Of a DNA stretch of 64,000 nucleotides, positions 51,060 to 60,509 are shown one piece after another. The DNA is taken from assembly GCA_003797895.1 (NCBI GenBank), contig RKQB01000002.1, positions 497,354-561,353 of the forward strand, read 5' to 3'. Both the position numbers and the translations under genes were made by a program. The DNA is from Cyclobacteriaceae bacterium YHN15. Its GTDB lineage: Bacteria > Bacteroidota > Bacteroidia > Cytophagales > Cyclobacteriaceae. The first letter of the stretch is position 1; the number at the start of each line of letters is the position of its first letter. The notes under the pieces were generated by a model, which was not told the DNA's origin, did not search any database, and saw only the letters and a program-made list of their open reading frames with translations.

Positions 51060-53510
51060 TCACTCCGTCTTCAATGTTTTTACAGGATTCAACCAAGAGG
51101 CCTTTATCGTCTGTGAGCTGACTACCAAAATCGAAAATGCAATTCCAATAACAATCACCAAGATAAATATACCTAAACCCATCGTGGTTTTCACTGCAAA
51201 ATCTTCGAGCCATTGCTGCATGAAGTAATAACTTGCCGGAAGGGCAGTCAAAATTCCAATCAAGGTTATTTTTAGGAAATCCTTATTGAACAAAAGGGAA
51301 ATTTCCAGCGTAGTAGCACCCAAGACCTTTCTGATCCCGATTTCCTTGATTCTGCTTGCTATGGCCAATGAAGCCATGGCAAACAAACCCATTCCCGCAA
51401 TAATGATTGCCAAAATAGCTGCCACGGAAACCAAAGATCGGAGGCTTTGGTCTTTGGTATATTGTTTGGCAATTCTTTCATCCAGGAAGGAATAGTTAAA
51501 TGGATCTGAACCGTAAAGGTCTTTCCATATACCACTCATTTTTTCAATGCTTGCCTGCGCATTTTTAGTCTGTAATTTTACGAAAAGCTTAGGAGTCATA
51601 TCTTCAGACATCCAAAGTGAATGTAACCCTCCGAAAACATGGTCAGGATTCAACACCAAAATGGCCGGTGTAATATCATTATAAAGGCTCTCAAAATGAA
51701 AATTCTTAACCGTTCCAATAGCCTTGTTTTCCGGAAATCCCCTTCGGCTCTCCAAAGAACTCCCAAGAACTGTTTCCCAGCCTAACTCAGCTTTCATGGA
51801 TTCGTTAACTAGAAAAGCACCTGATCTATCTGAAGGGATATTTTCAGAGAAATTTCTTCCTTCCAAGATTTGAAGTCCAAATACATCTACAAAATTCTCA
51901 TCTATAATATTGATGCTGAAATTGACCGATTGATCATCTGGGGTATCAAAACCAGCCTGAAACCAACTGTTATCCCCGTAAATAGAGGTTGCTATGCTAA
52001 CATTTTCCACTTCCGGCATTTTTTGAATTTCAGTTTTGAAAACCCGGGCATAATCAAATCCTTTTTCTATAAAATCCATTAAACCCTGAGAAGCTGGTGG
52101 AGGAATCTCCACCTGTAATATAGAAGTATGGTTAATTCCCAGATCATGTCCTTCTATGGTCTTCATCTGTCTGTACATCACCACAGTACAGGTAATCAAA
52201 AATATGGAAATGAAGAACTGAAATCCTAAAAGACCCAATCTCAGGTTTTGCTTTCCAAACTTAAGACTCATATTCGATTTAAGCACCTCAACAGGCTTAA
52301 AGGATGAAAGAAAAATAGCAGGATAGGAACCCGCCATTACTGCTATTATCAGACCTATACCAAACAGTATCAAAACCTGGTTTAAGGTAAATGAAATCTT
52401 CAAGGCGGTATCCATCAACTCGTTGAAAACCGGAAGAAAGAGAGATGCCAATATCAAACCTAAAAACAATGAGGCAAGTGTAATCAGAATTGATTCAGAC
52501 ATAAACTGGCCAAATAATTGGCCACTTGCAGCACCCATGGACTTACGGACACCAACCTCTCTTGCCCTATACGCGGAACTGCCAATAGCCATGGTGGTAA
52601 AATTGATACAGGCAATCACAATGATCAATACACCTATTCCTGCCAATATCCATAGAATTGTAGGGTTCATGGAAGTTGAAAAACCAGGTGCTACTTCTGT
52701 ATTCATATAGACTTCTGATAGTGGTTGGAGCTCGAAATTGTAATCAATTGGATCCTCCCTATCATTAAAAATCCTATCAATATACGACTGCATTGATTTT
52801 TCAAAATTCAACGCATTATCCTTATTCTTAACCATCAGGTAGGCATCCCCAAATGCCATATGCCAATGGTTCCGCTGTTCCTCAGTATACAATTGATCTG
52901 TATTGTCATCAAGCATGATCAATTCGTAGGAAAAACTTGAATTTGAAGGTGTATCTTCAATTACTCCCACTACATTGAAACTGATAAATTGATCCGCTAA
53001 CCTGACCAAAAGGGTTTTTCCAATGGCTTCCTGATTACCAAAATACCTTTGGGAAGTACTTTGTGAAAGGACTATATCATGACGGTTTTCTGATGATTTT
53101 GGAAAAGTACCGCTCAACATCCTAAAGGAAAACATCTCATAAAATGCCGGGCTGACAAACAATACAGATTGGCTAAAACCTTCTCCGCCATCTTCTTTGG
53201 TCAAATAACTGTTATTCAACAAATTGGTAAAAATCATTTCAGAGGAAAAGTTTTCCTCCAAAACAGGCTTTAAAGCCAATGGCATGGAAGGACCTTTGGT
53301 AAATCCTTCCCCACTTTGTTGGGTCCTCAGGATTCTGAAAATAGCCTCTTTGTTGGTATGAAAGGTATCAAAACTCAGTTGGTGTTGGATATAGAAAAAA
53401 AGCAATATGGAAGTTGCTATCCCAACTGTAAGGCCCAATAAGTTGATAATTGTATAAGTTTTGTTTTTCAACAGATTACGAAAACCGATTTTGAAATAAT
53501 TTTTCCACAT
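51060..53510 (-). CDS. MacB/FtsX-type ABC transporter permease
   Basis: The 816-residue protein begins MWKNYFKIGFRNLLKNK. Its first coupling motif is ARE-type (YRAREVGVRKSMGAAS) and its second is EIGIRKVLGATT. The segment before the first motif (INFTTMAIGSSAYRARE) differs from the STARSxxRxxEV pattern of the other copies, so it is a distinct branch. Eight TM helices are predicted. Confidence 0.85.
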   Translation of the reverse strand: MWKNYFKIGFRNLLKNKTYTIINLLGLTVGIATSILLFFYIQHQLSFDTFHTNKEAIFRILRTQQSGEGFTKGPSMPLALKPVLEENFSSEMIFTNLLNNSYLTKEDGGEGFSQSVLFVSPAFYEMFSFRMLSGTFPKSSENRHDIVLSQSTSQRYFGNQEAIGKTLLVRLADQFISFNVVGVIEDTPSNSSFSYELIMLDDNTDQLYTEEQRNHWHMAFGDAYLMVKNKDNALNFEKSMQSYIDRIFNDREDPIDYNFELQPLSEVYMNTEVAPGFSTSMNPTILWILAGIGVLIIVIACINFTTMAIGSSAYRAREVGVRKSMGAASGQLFGQFMSESILITLASLFLGLILASLFLPVFNELMDTALKISFTLNQVLILFGIGLIIAVMAGSYPAIFLSSFKPVEVLKSNMSLKFGKQNLRLGLLGFQFFISIFLITCTVVMYRQMKTIEGHDLGINHTSILQVEIPPPASQGLMDFIEKGFDYARVFKTEIQKMPEVENVSIATSIYGDNSWFQAGFDTPDDQSVNFSINIIDENFVDVFGLQILEGRNFSENIPSDRSGAFLVNESMKAELGWETVLGSSLESRRGFPENKAIGTVKNFHFESLYNDITPAILVLNPDHVFGGLHSLWMSEDMTPKLFVKLQTKNAQASIEKMSGIWKDLYGSDPFNYSFLDERIAKQYTKDQSLRSLVSVAAILAIIIAGMGLFAMASLAIASRIKEIGIRKVLGATTLEISLLFNKDFLKITLIGILTALPASYYFMQQWLEDFAVKTTMGLGIFILVIVIGIAFSILVVSSQTIKASWLNPVKTLKTE

Positions 53511-54177
53511 AGTCCATTTGGTTTTGTGATTTTAATACAGTTGAAATAAATGTTTCCACTTCATTGAATCCAAGGGCTGAAAAACGGTTCCTGTGTTTTG
53601 TACCTGCCACCCGGTCAGTTCTTGACACTTTTTCATGTCCCTGAAAATACTTGATACTTTTTTCAATTTTCACATAGAAATTCAACCCCTTCAGGGTTGA
53701 AAGAAATGATATAATTTCGTTGGCTCAAACCCCGCATTTCATACGGGGCTATTCAGGATTTAACCACTTCGTGGTTAAATGTCATTTGTCACTTTTCTCT
53801 TCATTCGTCTCTCGATTCTCGTCTCCCTACTCAGTCTTGCTTCTTGTCTCTTGCTTCTTTTATCTCGCCTCTCGTTTCTCGCTTCTCTAAATGTTGGTCA
53901 GTTCCTATAAGGGCAGTGGCAAATAATTTATCCGACAAAATTGATTGCTCTAATAGCATGCCATTGCAGAAAATGCATTTTTGAAAAATTTCACCCACTT
54001 TCACCACTGCTAATAGGAGTAACTCGGACATTTTTGTGCGCTCACGGTCAAATTTGAAAAAATTATCAGGAAATTGTAAGTGATAGTAATGAACCATCCA
54101 CAAAAAAATAAATTTTTAATAATTTGATTATTCATTAGATTGACAATCATTTTGAATCAAACCATCTCCTTTTCCTC
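53511..54177. repeat. Repeat-rich intergenic region with three consecutive hairpins
   Basis: Three inverted repeats follow one another: TTCAACCC-CTTCA-GGGTTGAA (53681-53701), CCCCGCATTTCATACGGGG (53730-53748) and ATTTAACCAC-TTC-GTGGTTAAAT (53758-53780). A pyrimidine-rich low-complexity tract of CTCTTG/TTCTCG words runs to about 53890. The hairpins look like an interspersed, non-coding Bacteroidota repeat. The 90-codon frame at 53831-54103 is not convincing. No other gene is seen. Confidence 0.6.
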
Positions 54178-55173
54178 ATGTATGTAAAAAGAAATTATAG
54201 TCTTTGGATGACATTCAAATGGTCTAAAAAGTCATTTTATTATGGGGTTTTGTATTCCTCATTTGTTACTATAACCTATAAGTTGACAGGATTAGGGTTT
54301 TCCTTACCATGGGAGCCATTAAGTGTCATAGGTATAGCCGTTGCTTTTTATTTAGGCTTTAAAAACAACAGTTCCTACGATAGAACTTGGGAAGCAAGAA
54401 AAATCTGGGGTGCTATTGTAAATGACAGCAGGACATTTGCTACAGCCATTCTCACGCTTTTGGAAGATCATACTGGTGAATCTTTGGATGATTTAAAAAA
54501 GGAACTTATATATAGACACCTTGCATGGATTATAGCATTAAGGTATGCTCTACGTAAGAGAAAGACCTGGGAGCATGCTTTTGGACCTAATAATCTGGTA
54601 TTTGTTCCAACCTATTCTGAGATTTTGCAGAATGGACTCGATAAAGAATTATTGGAATACATCAGTGAAGAAGAATTGAAATATTACTACACCAAATCAA
54701 ACATCCCTACGCAAATCCTGAAGAAACAAACTGAAGAAATCAAGAAACTTCATATAAAAGGTCTCTTAGGTGAATTTAAACATGTTTGGTTCCATAAAAT
54801 AATAAGCAGACTTTATGATAACCAAGGAATGGCTGAACGTATCAAAAATTTCCCATTGCCTAGACAATATGCTTCGGTGGCACTTTGGATGACGTATTTT
54901 TTCTGTGCTTTGATTCCATTTGGTCTCTTGGATATTTTCATCACATCCAGTGAATTGTGGATTTGGATGACCATTCCCTTTTCAGGATTGATTATTTGGG
55001 TTTTCTTTTTAATGGAAAGGATAGGTGATTATTCTGAAAATCCTTTTGAAGGCAATTATAATGATGTGCCTATTTCTTCCATTACAAGAGCCATTGAAAT
55101 CGACTTAAGGGAAATGCTGAACGATAAAAACATCCCAGAACCATTCCCTGTAGAGAATGGGTTTTTGATGTAA
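54178..55173 (+). CDS. Bestrophin family anion channel-like protein
   Basis: The 331-residue protein has the bacterial bestrophin (UPF0187) signature near the N-terminus, AFYLGFKNNSSYDRTWEARKIWGAI (residues about 56-79), four to five hydrophobic segments and a soluble C-terminal part ending with VPISSITRAIEIDLREML. Family members are membrane channels for anions or cations. It is a single gene. Confidence 0.88.
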   Translation: MYVKRNYSLWMTFKWSKKSFYYGVLYSSFVTITYKLTGLGFSLPWEPLSVIGIAVAFYLGFKNNSSYDRTWEARKIWGAIVNDSRTFATAILTLLEDHTGESLDDLKKELIYRHLAWIIALRYALRKRKTWEHAFGPNNLVFVPTYSEILQNGLDKELLEYISEEELKYYYTKSNIPTQILKKQTEEIKKLHIKGLLGEFKHVWFHKIISRLYDNQGMAERIKNFPLPRQYASVALWMTYFFCALIPFGLLDIFITSSELWIWMTIPFSGLIIWVFFLMERIGDYSENPFEGNYNDVPISSITRAIEIDLREMLNDKNIPEPFPVENGFLM

Positions 55174-55393
55174 GGGCATGGTGGGAATTGGGTTAGTAAT
55201 ATGGTATATGGATTTTTAAGCTTGAATAGAAGCGGGTCTGTGGCCAATGAAAAATAACTCTCCGGATTTTCACCTACTGCCCAATTCTGTTTGTTTTGCC
55301 TTCAGACCTTTACCATGTTTAAAAAACTTACAGAACTCCTAATTGCCTTCAGTTTTGATTTTGTCCAAAAAATATTTACCCTATAAAGTTGCC

Positions 55394-58300
55394 ATGAAAT
55401 ACTTATCCCTTTTATTAAGCCTTTTGTTGGTTTATTCAAATTATATCTATGCTCAGCATAATGTGGATGAATTTCAATTTAAACAACTGGATTTCAGATT
55501 CATTGGCCCTGATGGAAACCGGACCATTGCTGTTCGTGGTGAGCCTGGAAATAACTTGGTCATGTATGTTGGAATGGCTTCAGGAGGTTTGTTCAAAACT
55601 GAAGATGGGGGTGGAACATGGCATTCGGTTTTTGATGATCAAGACATTTCTTCTGTTTCAGCTCTGGCATTAGCACCAAGTAATCCCAGTCATATCTGGG
55701 TTGGGACAGGTGAAACTTTCTTGATAAGACCGGCCCATGCTATGGGAAATGGCATTTATAAATCTACCGATGCAGGAAAAACTTTTGAGCACATGGGCTT
55801 GAAAGAAACAGCAAGAATAGGTCAAATTGAAGTTGATCCCAGGAACCCTGACGTGGTCTATGCTGCCGGTCTGGGACATACCTACGGCCCTCAAAAAGAC
55901 CGGGGTGTTTTTAAAACAATTGACGGAGGAAAATCCTGGGAAAATGTGCTTTTTGTGGACGAGGGCACAGGAGCTGTGGACTTGGCCTTGAATCATAAGA
56001 ATCCTGATATTTTATTTGCTGCTTTTTGGTCAATAGAAATCAAAACCTGGGGCCTCAGAAGTGGGGGTGCCGGAGGAGGAATTTATAGAAGTAAGGATGG
56101 GGGGAAATCATGGGAACCCATGAAAAATAGGGGATTACCTGGAGGAGAGAAAAATCCTGTAGGCAAATCCTCAGTAGCCATCTCTTATAGCGACCCTAAT
56201 GTTGTTTATGCCCTATTTGAAATGGATAGTCCACAATTATGGAAATCCACTGATGGTGGAGATTCCTGGGAATTGACTATGATCAATCATACCATCAACG
56301 AAAGGGCCCCATATTACACCCGGCTAAGGGTATCTACGGATGATCCTGATGAAATTTATTTCGCCTCTGTTAAATTCAGTACCTCAAAAGATGGTGGCAA
56401 ATCACTTGCTCAGGCGGGATATAGAGCAGGAGGAGACAATCATGACATTTGGGTAGACCCTCTTAACGCCAATAGAATCTTGGTTGCCCACGACGGCGGT
56501 ATGGGTATGACATGGAATAAACAAGAAAGCTATAAACAATTTGTATTCCCAAATGCACAAATGTACCATGTATGGACTGACAACCAAGTACCCTATAATG
56601 TTTATGGTAACAGGCAGGATGGCTATTCCTATAGGGGTCCAAGTAACAGTAGACAGGGCAGCATCCCTTTAGGTTTATGGCATGCTGTTGGTGGATGTGA
56701 AAGCGGTTGGGCCATACCGGATCCTATGGACAATCATATTGTCTGGTCAGGTTGCTATGATGGAGGACTTCAGGTATATGATTTGAAAACAGGTCATGCC
56801 AGGGATGTAAGGGTTTGGCCGGAAGCGGGTTATGGATGGGCTCCGGCAGACTTGAAGTACAGATGGCACTGGTCCTTTCCAATTTTCATCAGCCCACATT
56901 TCCATAAAAGAGTTTATGTAGGAAGCCAATTTGTACATATGACAGAAGATTATGGACAAAGTTGGAAAATCATCAGTCCGGACCTAACAAGAAACGATAA
57001 ATCCCATCAGCAGTCCTCCGGAGGTATTGCTACTGATAACCTAATGACATTTGATGCCTCTGTTCTCTTTGCCATCGCAGAATCCCACCTGGAAGATGGT
57101 TTGATTTGGGTAGGTTCAAATGATGGGCTGGTCCACGTCACGAGAGATGGCGGTAAAAACTGGTCAAATGTAACTGACAATATCCTGGGCAAACCAGAAC
57201 TGGGGACAATATCCAGTATTGAACCTTCCCGACATCGGGCAGGAGCAGCTTATGTGACTGTAGATGCCCATCAACTGGGAAACTTTGATCCCTATGTTTT
57301 CAAAACATCCGATTACGGTAAAACCTGGATGAAAATTTCCGATGGAATAGAAAAATCTGAATCCTCTTTTGTTCATGTGACCAGGGAAGATCCGGCTGTT
57401 CCCGGATTACTTTACACCGGCACGGACAAGGGTTTATATATTTCCAATGATGACGGCAATACTTGGTTCAGGTTAAGAAACAACCTCCCTCCTGCTCCGA
57501 TTTATTGGCTCACCATTCAAAAAGAATTTAGGGATATGGTTATTGGAACCTATGGAAGAGGGTTTTATATTTTGGATAACATCACTCCTATCCGGGAATT
57601 AGATGAAGCAATACTTTCTAAGGACCTCCATATCTTCAGCCAAAGGCCTGCTTACAGATTCCATGAAGTTCAAGGCATCAAAACCGAAGGAAGAACGATG
57701 ACCACCGGAAGCAATCCGGATTATGGAATGGACATAAACTATTACCTGAAGTCGGCTGCAAATCAGGTAAAAATTGAAATTCTCAAAAAAGACGGGACAG
57801 TAATCAGAACGCTATCCGGGAAGAAAGATGTTGGAGTCAACAGGGTTTGGTGGGACTTGAGGTATGAAGCTACCCTTCAGCCTAGGTTATTGGTAGCACC
57901 TCCTGATAAGCCTTGGGTAAAATTGGAAGGCAGGGAATTCAGGCCATTGGTTACCTGGGATCTGGACCTTTACCGGGGTCAGTTTGGTCCTAGAGTAGTT
58001 CCGGGAGAATATGAAGTCAGAATCACAGCAGATGGAAATACAAGCAATCAAACGGTCACTGTTCTTAAAGATCCCAATACAGCCGGTACTGTTGAAGATA
58101 TAGAAAAGCAAGTGGAATTCTCTTTAAAACTCAATCAGGCCATGAGTGAAGTGGTAACCACCATCAATGAAATTGAGGTAATCCGAAAGGAGTTGGAAGA
58201 GCTGATTGTATTAAAAGAGGATGAGGAAATGGAATCCAAAATCAAAGAACTTGAATCCAAAATATTAAAAGTAGAAGGAGAACTATTTGATATCAATCTG

Positions 58301-58549
58301 ACAGGAGCCCGTGAAGATGCATTTAGGAGCCCCATGAAGCTTTATGGAAGAATCAGTGCTTTGGCCAGTGATGTGGGAGGTTTTGGGGCTGATTTCAGGC
58401 CCACCAATCAGCAGGTAGAGGTGTATAACCTTTTCAGAAAACAATTGGATGATATACAGGCCCAATATAAAAAACTGATCAATGAGGAAATCCCTTTATT
58501 CAACCAGTTTTTGATTTCCAGGGACTTACAACTTCGGATTAAGAAATAA
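55394..58549 (+). CDS. Large secreted Asp-box (VPS10/sortilin-like) beta-propeller protein
   Basis: The start at 55394 (MKYLSLLLSLLLVYSNYIYAQ) gives a signal peptide. The roughly 1051-residue protein has at least nine Asp-box (BNR) motifs such as TEDGGGTW, STDAGKTF, TIDGGKSW, SKDGGKSW, STDGGDSW, TEDYGQSW, TRDGGKNW, TSDYGKTW and SNDDGNTW over the first 700 residues, then a region with coiled-coil-like EELIVLKEDEEMESKIKEL. It resembles the secreted VPS10-domain or glycosyl-hydrolase-like family of Bacteroidota, often annotated as glycosyl hydrolase without proof. An upstream in-frame start at 55343 is rejected because it would mask the signal peptide. Confidence 0.83.
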   Translation: MKYLSLLLSLLLVYSNYIYAQHNVDEFQFKQLDFRFIGPDGNRTIAVRGEPGNNLVMYVGMASGGLFKTEDGGGTWHSVFDDQDISSVSALALAPSNPSHIWVGTGETFLIRPAHAMGNGIYKSTDAGKTFEHMGLKETARIGQIEVDPRNPDVVYAAGLGHTYGPQKDRGVFKTIDGGKSWENVLFVDEGTGAVDLALNHKNPDILFAAFWSIEIKTWGLRSGGAGGGIYRSKDGGKSWEPMKNRGLPGGEKNPVGKSSVAISYSDPNVVYALFEMDSPQLWKSTDGGDSWELTMINHTINERAPYYTRLRVSTDDPDEIYFASVKFSTSKDGGKSLAQAGYRAGGDNHDIWVDPLNANRILVAHDGGMGMTWNKQESYKQFVFPNAQMYHVWTDNQVPYNVYGNRQDGYSYRGPSNSRQGSIPLGLWHAVGGCESGWAIPDPMDNHIVWSGCYDGGLQVYDLKTGHARDVRVWPEAGYGWAPADLKYRWHWSFPIFISPHFHKRVYVGSQFVHMTEDYGQSWKIISPDLTRNDKSHQQSSGGIATDNLMTFDASVLFAIAESHLEDGLIWVGSNDGLVHVTRDGGKNWSNVTDNILGKPELGTISSIEPSRHRAGAAYVTVDAHQLGNFDPYVFKTSDYGKTWMKISDGIEKSESSFVHVTREDPAVPGLLYTGTDKGLYISNDDGNTWFRLRNNLPPAPIYWLTIQKEFRDMVIGTYGRGFYILDNITPIRELDEAILSKDLHIFSQRPAYRFHEVQGIKTEGRTMTTGSNPDYGMDINYYLKSAANQVKIEILKKDGTVIRTLSGKKDVGVNRVWWDLRYEATLQPRLLVAPPDKPWVKLEGREFRPLVTWDLDLYRGQFGPRVVPGEYEVRITADGNTSNQTVTVLKDPNTAGTVEDIEKQVEFSLKLNQAMSEVVTTINEIEVIRKELEELIVLKEDEEMESKIKELESKILKVEGELFDINLTGAREDAFRSPMKLYGRISALASDVGGFGADFRPTNQQVEVYNLFRKQLDDIQAQYKKLINEEIPLFNQFLISRDLQLRIKK

Positions 58550-58782
58550 CCATCAACCGTATAAAAACAAACATAATATTCATCCAAAGGACCTTTTATT
58601 TGGTCGATTCATCATCCATAGCTTTAACCTTTCCATTTGTCTCCTACAATAATTTGTTGATTTGGAAAAACGGTTGAAGATTGAATGATATTAATTACCA
58701 TTATGCAAATCAATCTGCTTTGATTTTGCCATTGATGCCAAAATACTTTAATTTTAATAATCAATTAATTTTCCTGTCAATT

Positions 58783-59760
58783 ATGCTAAAATCCTTTCTT
58801 TTTTCTTTTATCATGCTAGTTTCTTCGGTTTCATTTGCCCAGACTATTGGAGCCAACTGGAAAAAGTTGAAAGCAGCCAATGAGGCGGTACCGAGACATG
58901 AAAATTCCCTTGTGGAGTGTGATGGTAAATTCTATGCATTGGGAGGAAGAGGAATCAGGCCTATAGAAGCTTACGATCCGGAAACCAATACCTGGACTGT
59001 GCTGGCAGACAGTCCCATGGAGTTTCACCATTTTCAGGCCATTTCCTATAACCATGAAATTTATGTAATCGGGGCTTTTACTGGCCCCTACCCCCATGAG
59101 ACGCCTATACCTGAATTTTTGATTTTCAATCCTAAAAACAATACCTGGAGAAAAGGTCCGGAAATTCCTGAAGGCAGACGCAGAGGTTCTGTAGGTGTTT
59201 TTACTTACCTTGATAAAATCTACCTGGTATGCGGAATCATTGACGGCCATTGGAATGGTTTTGTACCTTGGTTTGATGAATATGACCCAAAAACAGGAGA
59301 ATGGAAAATCTTACAGGATGCACCAAGGCCCAGAGATCACTTTTCTGCTTCAATGGTCGGAGACCGAGCCTATGTGGCCGGAGGAAGGACTTCCCATGCG
59401 GAAATCGGCAAGGTATTGGAACTCACCATTCCGGAGGTGGATTATTTTGATTTCAATACCTACACCTGGTCTACCGTAAAGACAGGATTGCCTACGCCCA
59501 GAGGCGGAACCTCAAGCATTGGGAATGATCCCTATTTGTTGGTCATCAATGGAGAAAGTGCTACACAGGTGCCTTCACATTCAGAGGTAGAGGTTTTGGA
59601 TGCGAGGAACGAGACCTGGTCACGCTTGCCAGATCTTAACCAAGGCAGACATGGTACAGGAGTGATCTATTGGAAAGGAAAGGTTTATGTAGCCGCAGGA
59701 AGTGCCAATCGGGGTGGCGGACCGGAATTAAATGATATGGAGTGTATAGATTGGAAATAA
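58783..59760 (+). CDS. Secreted kelch-repeat protein
   Basis: The start at 58783 (MLKSFLFSFIMLVSSVSFAQ) gives a signal peptide; an upstream start at 58681 would add 34 codons without one. The 325-residue product is a kelch beta-propeller with repeated G-G doublets followed by W: YALGGRGIRPIEAYDPETNTW, YVIGAFT, FVAGGRT-like YVAGGRTSH and VAAGSANRGGG. It lies 233 bp after the Asp-box propeller on the same strand. Function is unknown. Confidence 0.82.
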   Translation: MLKSFLFSFIMLVSSVSFAQTIGANWKKLKAANEAVPRHENSLVECDGKFYALGGRGIRPIEAYDPETNTWTVLADSPMEFHHFQAISYNHEIYVIGAFTGPYPHETPIPEFLIFNPKNNTWRKGPEIPEGRRRGSVGVFTYLDKIYLVCGIIDGHWNGFVPWFDEYDPKTGEWKILQDAPRPRDHFSASMVGDRAYVAGGRTSHAEIGKVLELTIPEVDYFDFNTYTWSTVKTGLPTPRGGTSSIGNDPYLLVINGESATQVPSHSEVEVLDARNETWSRLPDLNQGRHGTGVIYWKGKVYVAAGSANRGGGPELNDMECIDWK

Positions 59761-59792
59761 TCCCTAAAATTTCTATCCTCTTTGGGGGTATT

Positions 59793-60404
59793 TCATTTGA
59801 TCTCAGCAAAGAACTCCTCTAAATCCAACTCAAATCCCTCGATAATCGAGGACTTGGCAGTATCGCCGATGGTCATCATCCTGGTAGATTGGTACTTGCC
59901 CCGAATCAAGGTATAGATCAATACAGTCTGTCCTTCGGGGTCCACCAGCCAATATTCCTTAACCCCGGATTCTTCATAGACCTCGTATTTGTGCTGGAGT
60001 TCAACCTGCTTGTTGCCAGGGGAAAGGACTTCCACCACCAAGTCCGGGGCACCGATACAACCTCTATCATCCAGCTTATCCATATCGCAAACAACACAGA
60101 TGTCAGGCTGGACAACAGTGGGGATTTTATCGTCTTTTTTTGAATTGACCGGAAGCCTGACATCAAAAGGGGCAATATAAGCCTGGCATTTTTTGCCTTT
60201 CAAAAACAAATTCATTTCAGTATGTAAATTACCTGTCAACCATTGATGGATTCTTCTTGGAGCTGCTGCAGCCTTTTTAAAGACCTTCCCCTTGATAAGC
60301 TCCACCATCTCCTCCATCTCCCAGGTCAGGTAATCGGCATAGGTATAATTACCATAACTCAGATCAGGCTCTTTGACCAAATTTTTGCTTTCGTCTTTTT
60401 CCAT
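59793..60404 (-). CDS. Uma2 family protein (PD-(D/E)XK-like)
   Basis: The 203-residue protein matches the Uma2 (DUF820) family: VQPDICVVCD and GAPDLVVEVLSPGNKQVEL carry the acidic residues, then YEVYEESGVKEYWLVDPE. The fold is that of restriction-endonuclease-like nucleases, but activity is unproven for most members. It is convergent with the kelch gene. It stands alone without a visible toxin-antitoxin partner. Confidence 0.87.
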   Translation of the reverse strand: MEKDESKNLVKEPDLSYGNYTYADYLTWEMEEMVELIKGKVFKKAAAAPRRIHQWLTGNLHTEMNLFLKGKKCQAYIAPFDVRLPVNSKKDDKIPTVVQPDICVVCDMDKLDDRGCIGAPDLVVEVLSPGNKQVELQHKYEVYEESGVKEYWLVDPEGQTVLIYTLIRGKYQSTRMMTIGDTAKSSIIEGFELDLEEFFAEIK

Positions 60405-60509
60405 ATCTGAATTTAAATAATTTTAAGATAAAAATAAAAGGTAAAAACAGAAGGTTAATTATACCTTCAAACCTCCATTATTTTTTCCTATTTTATCCAA
60501 GGAGGATAA

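Noticed and set aside
53831..54103. 90-codon frame on the minus strand
   Set aside because: It runs through low-complexity pyrimidine-rich DNA and shows no family pattern or plausible start context.
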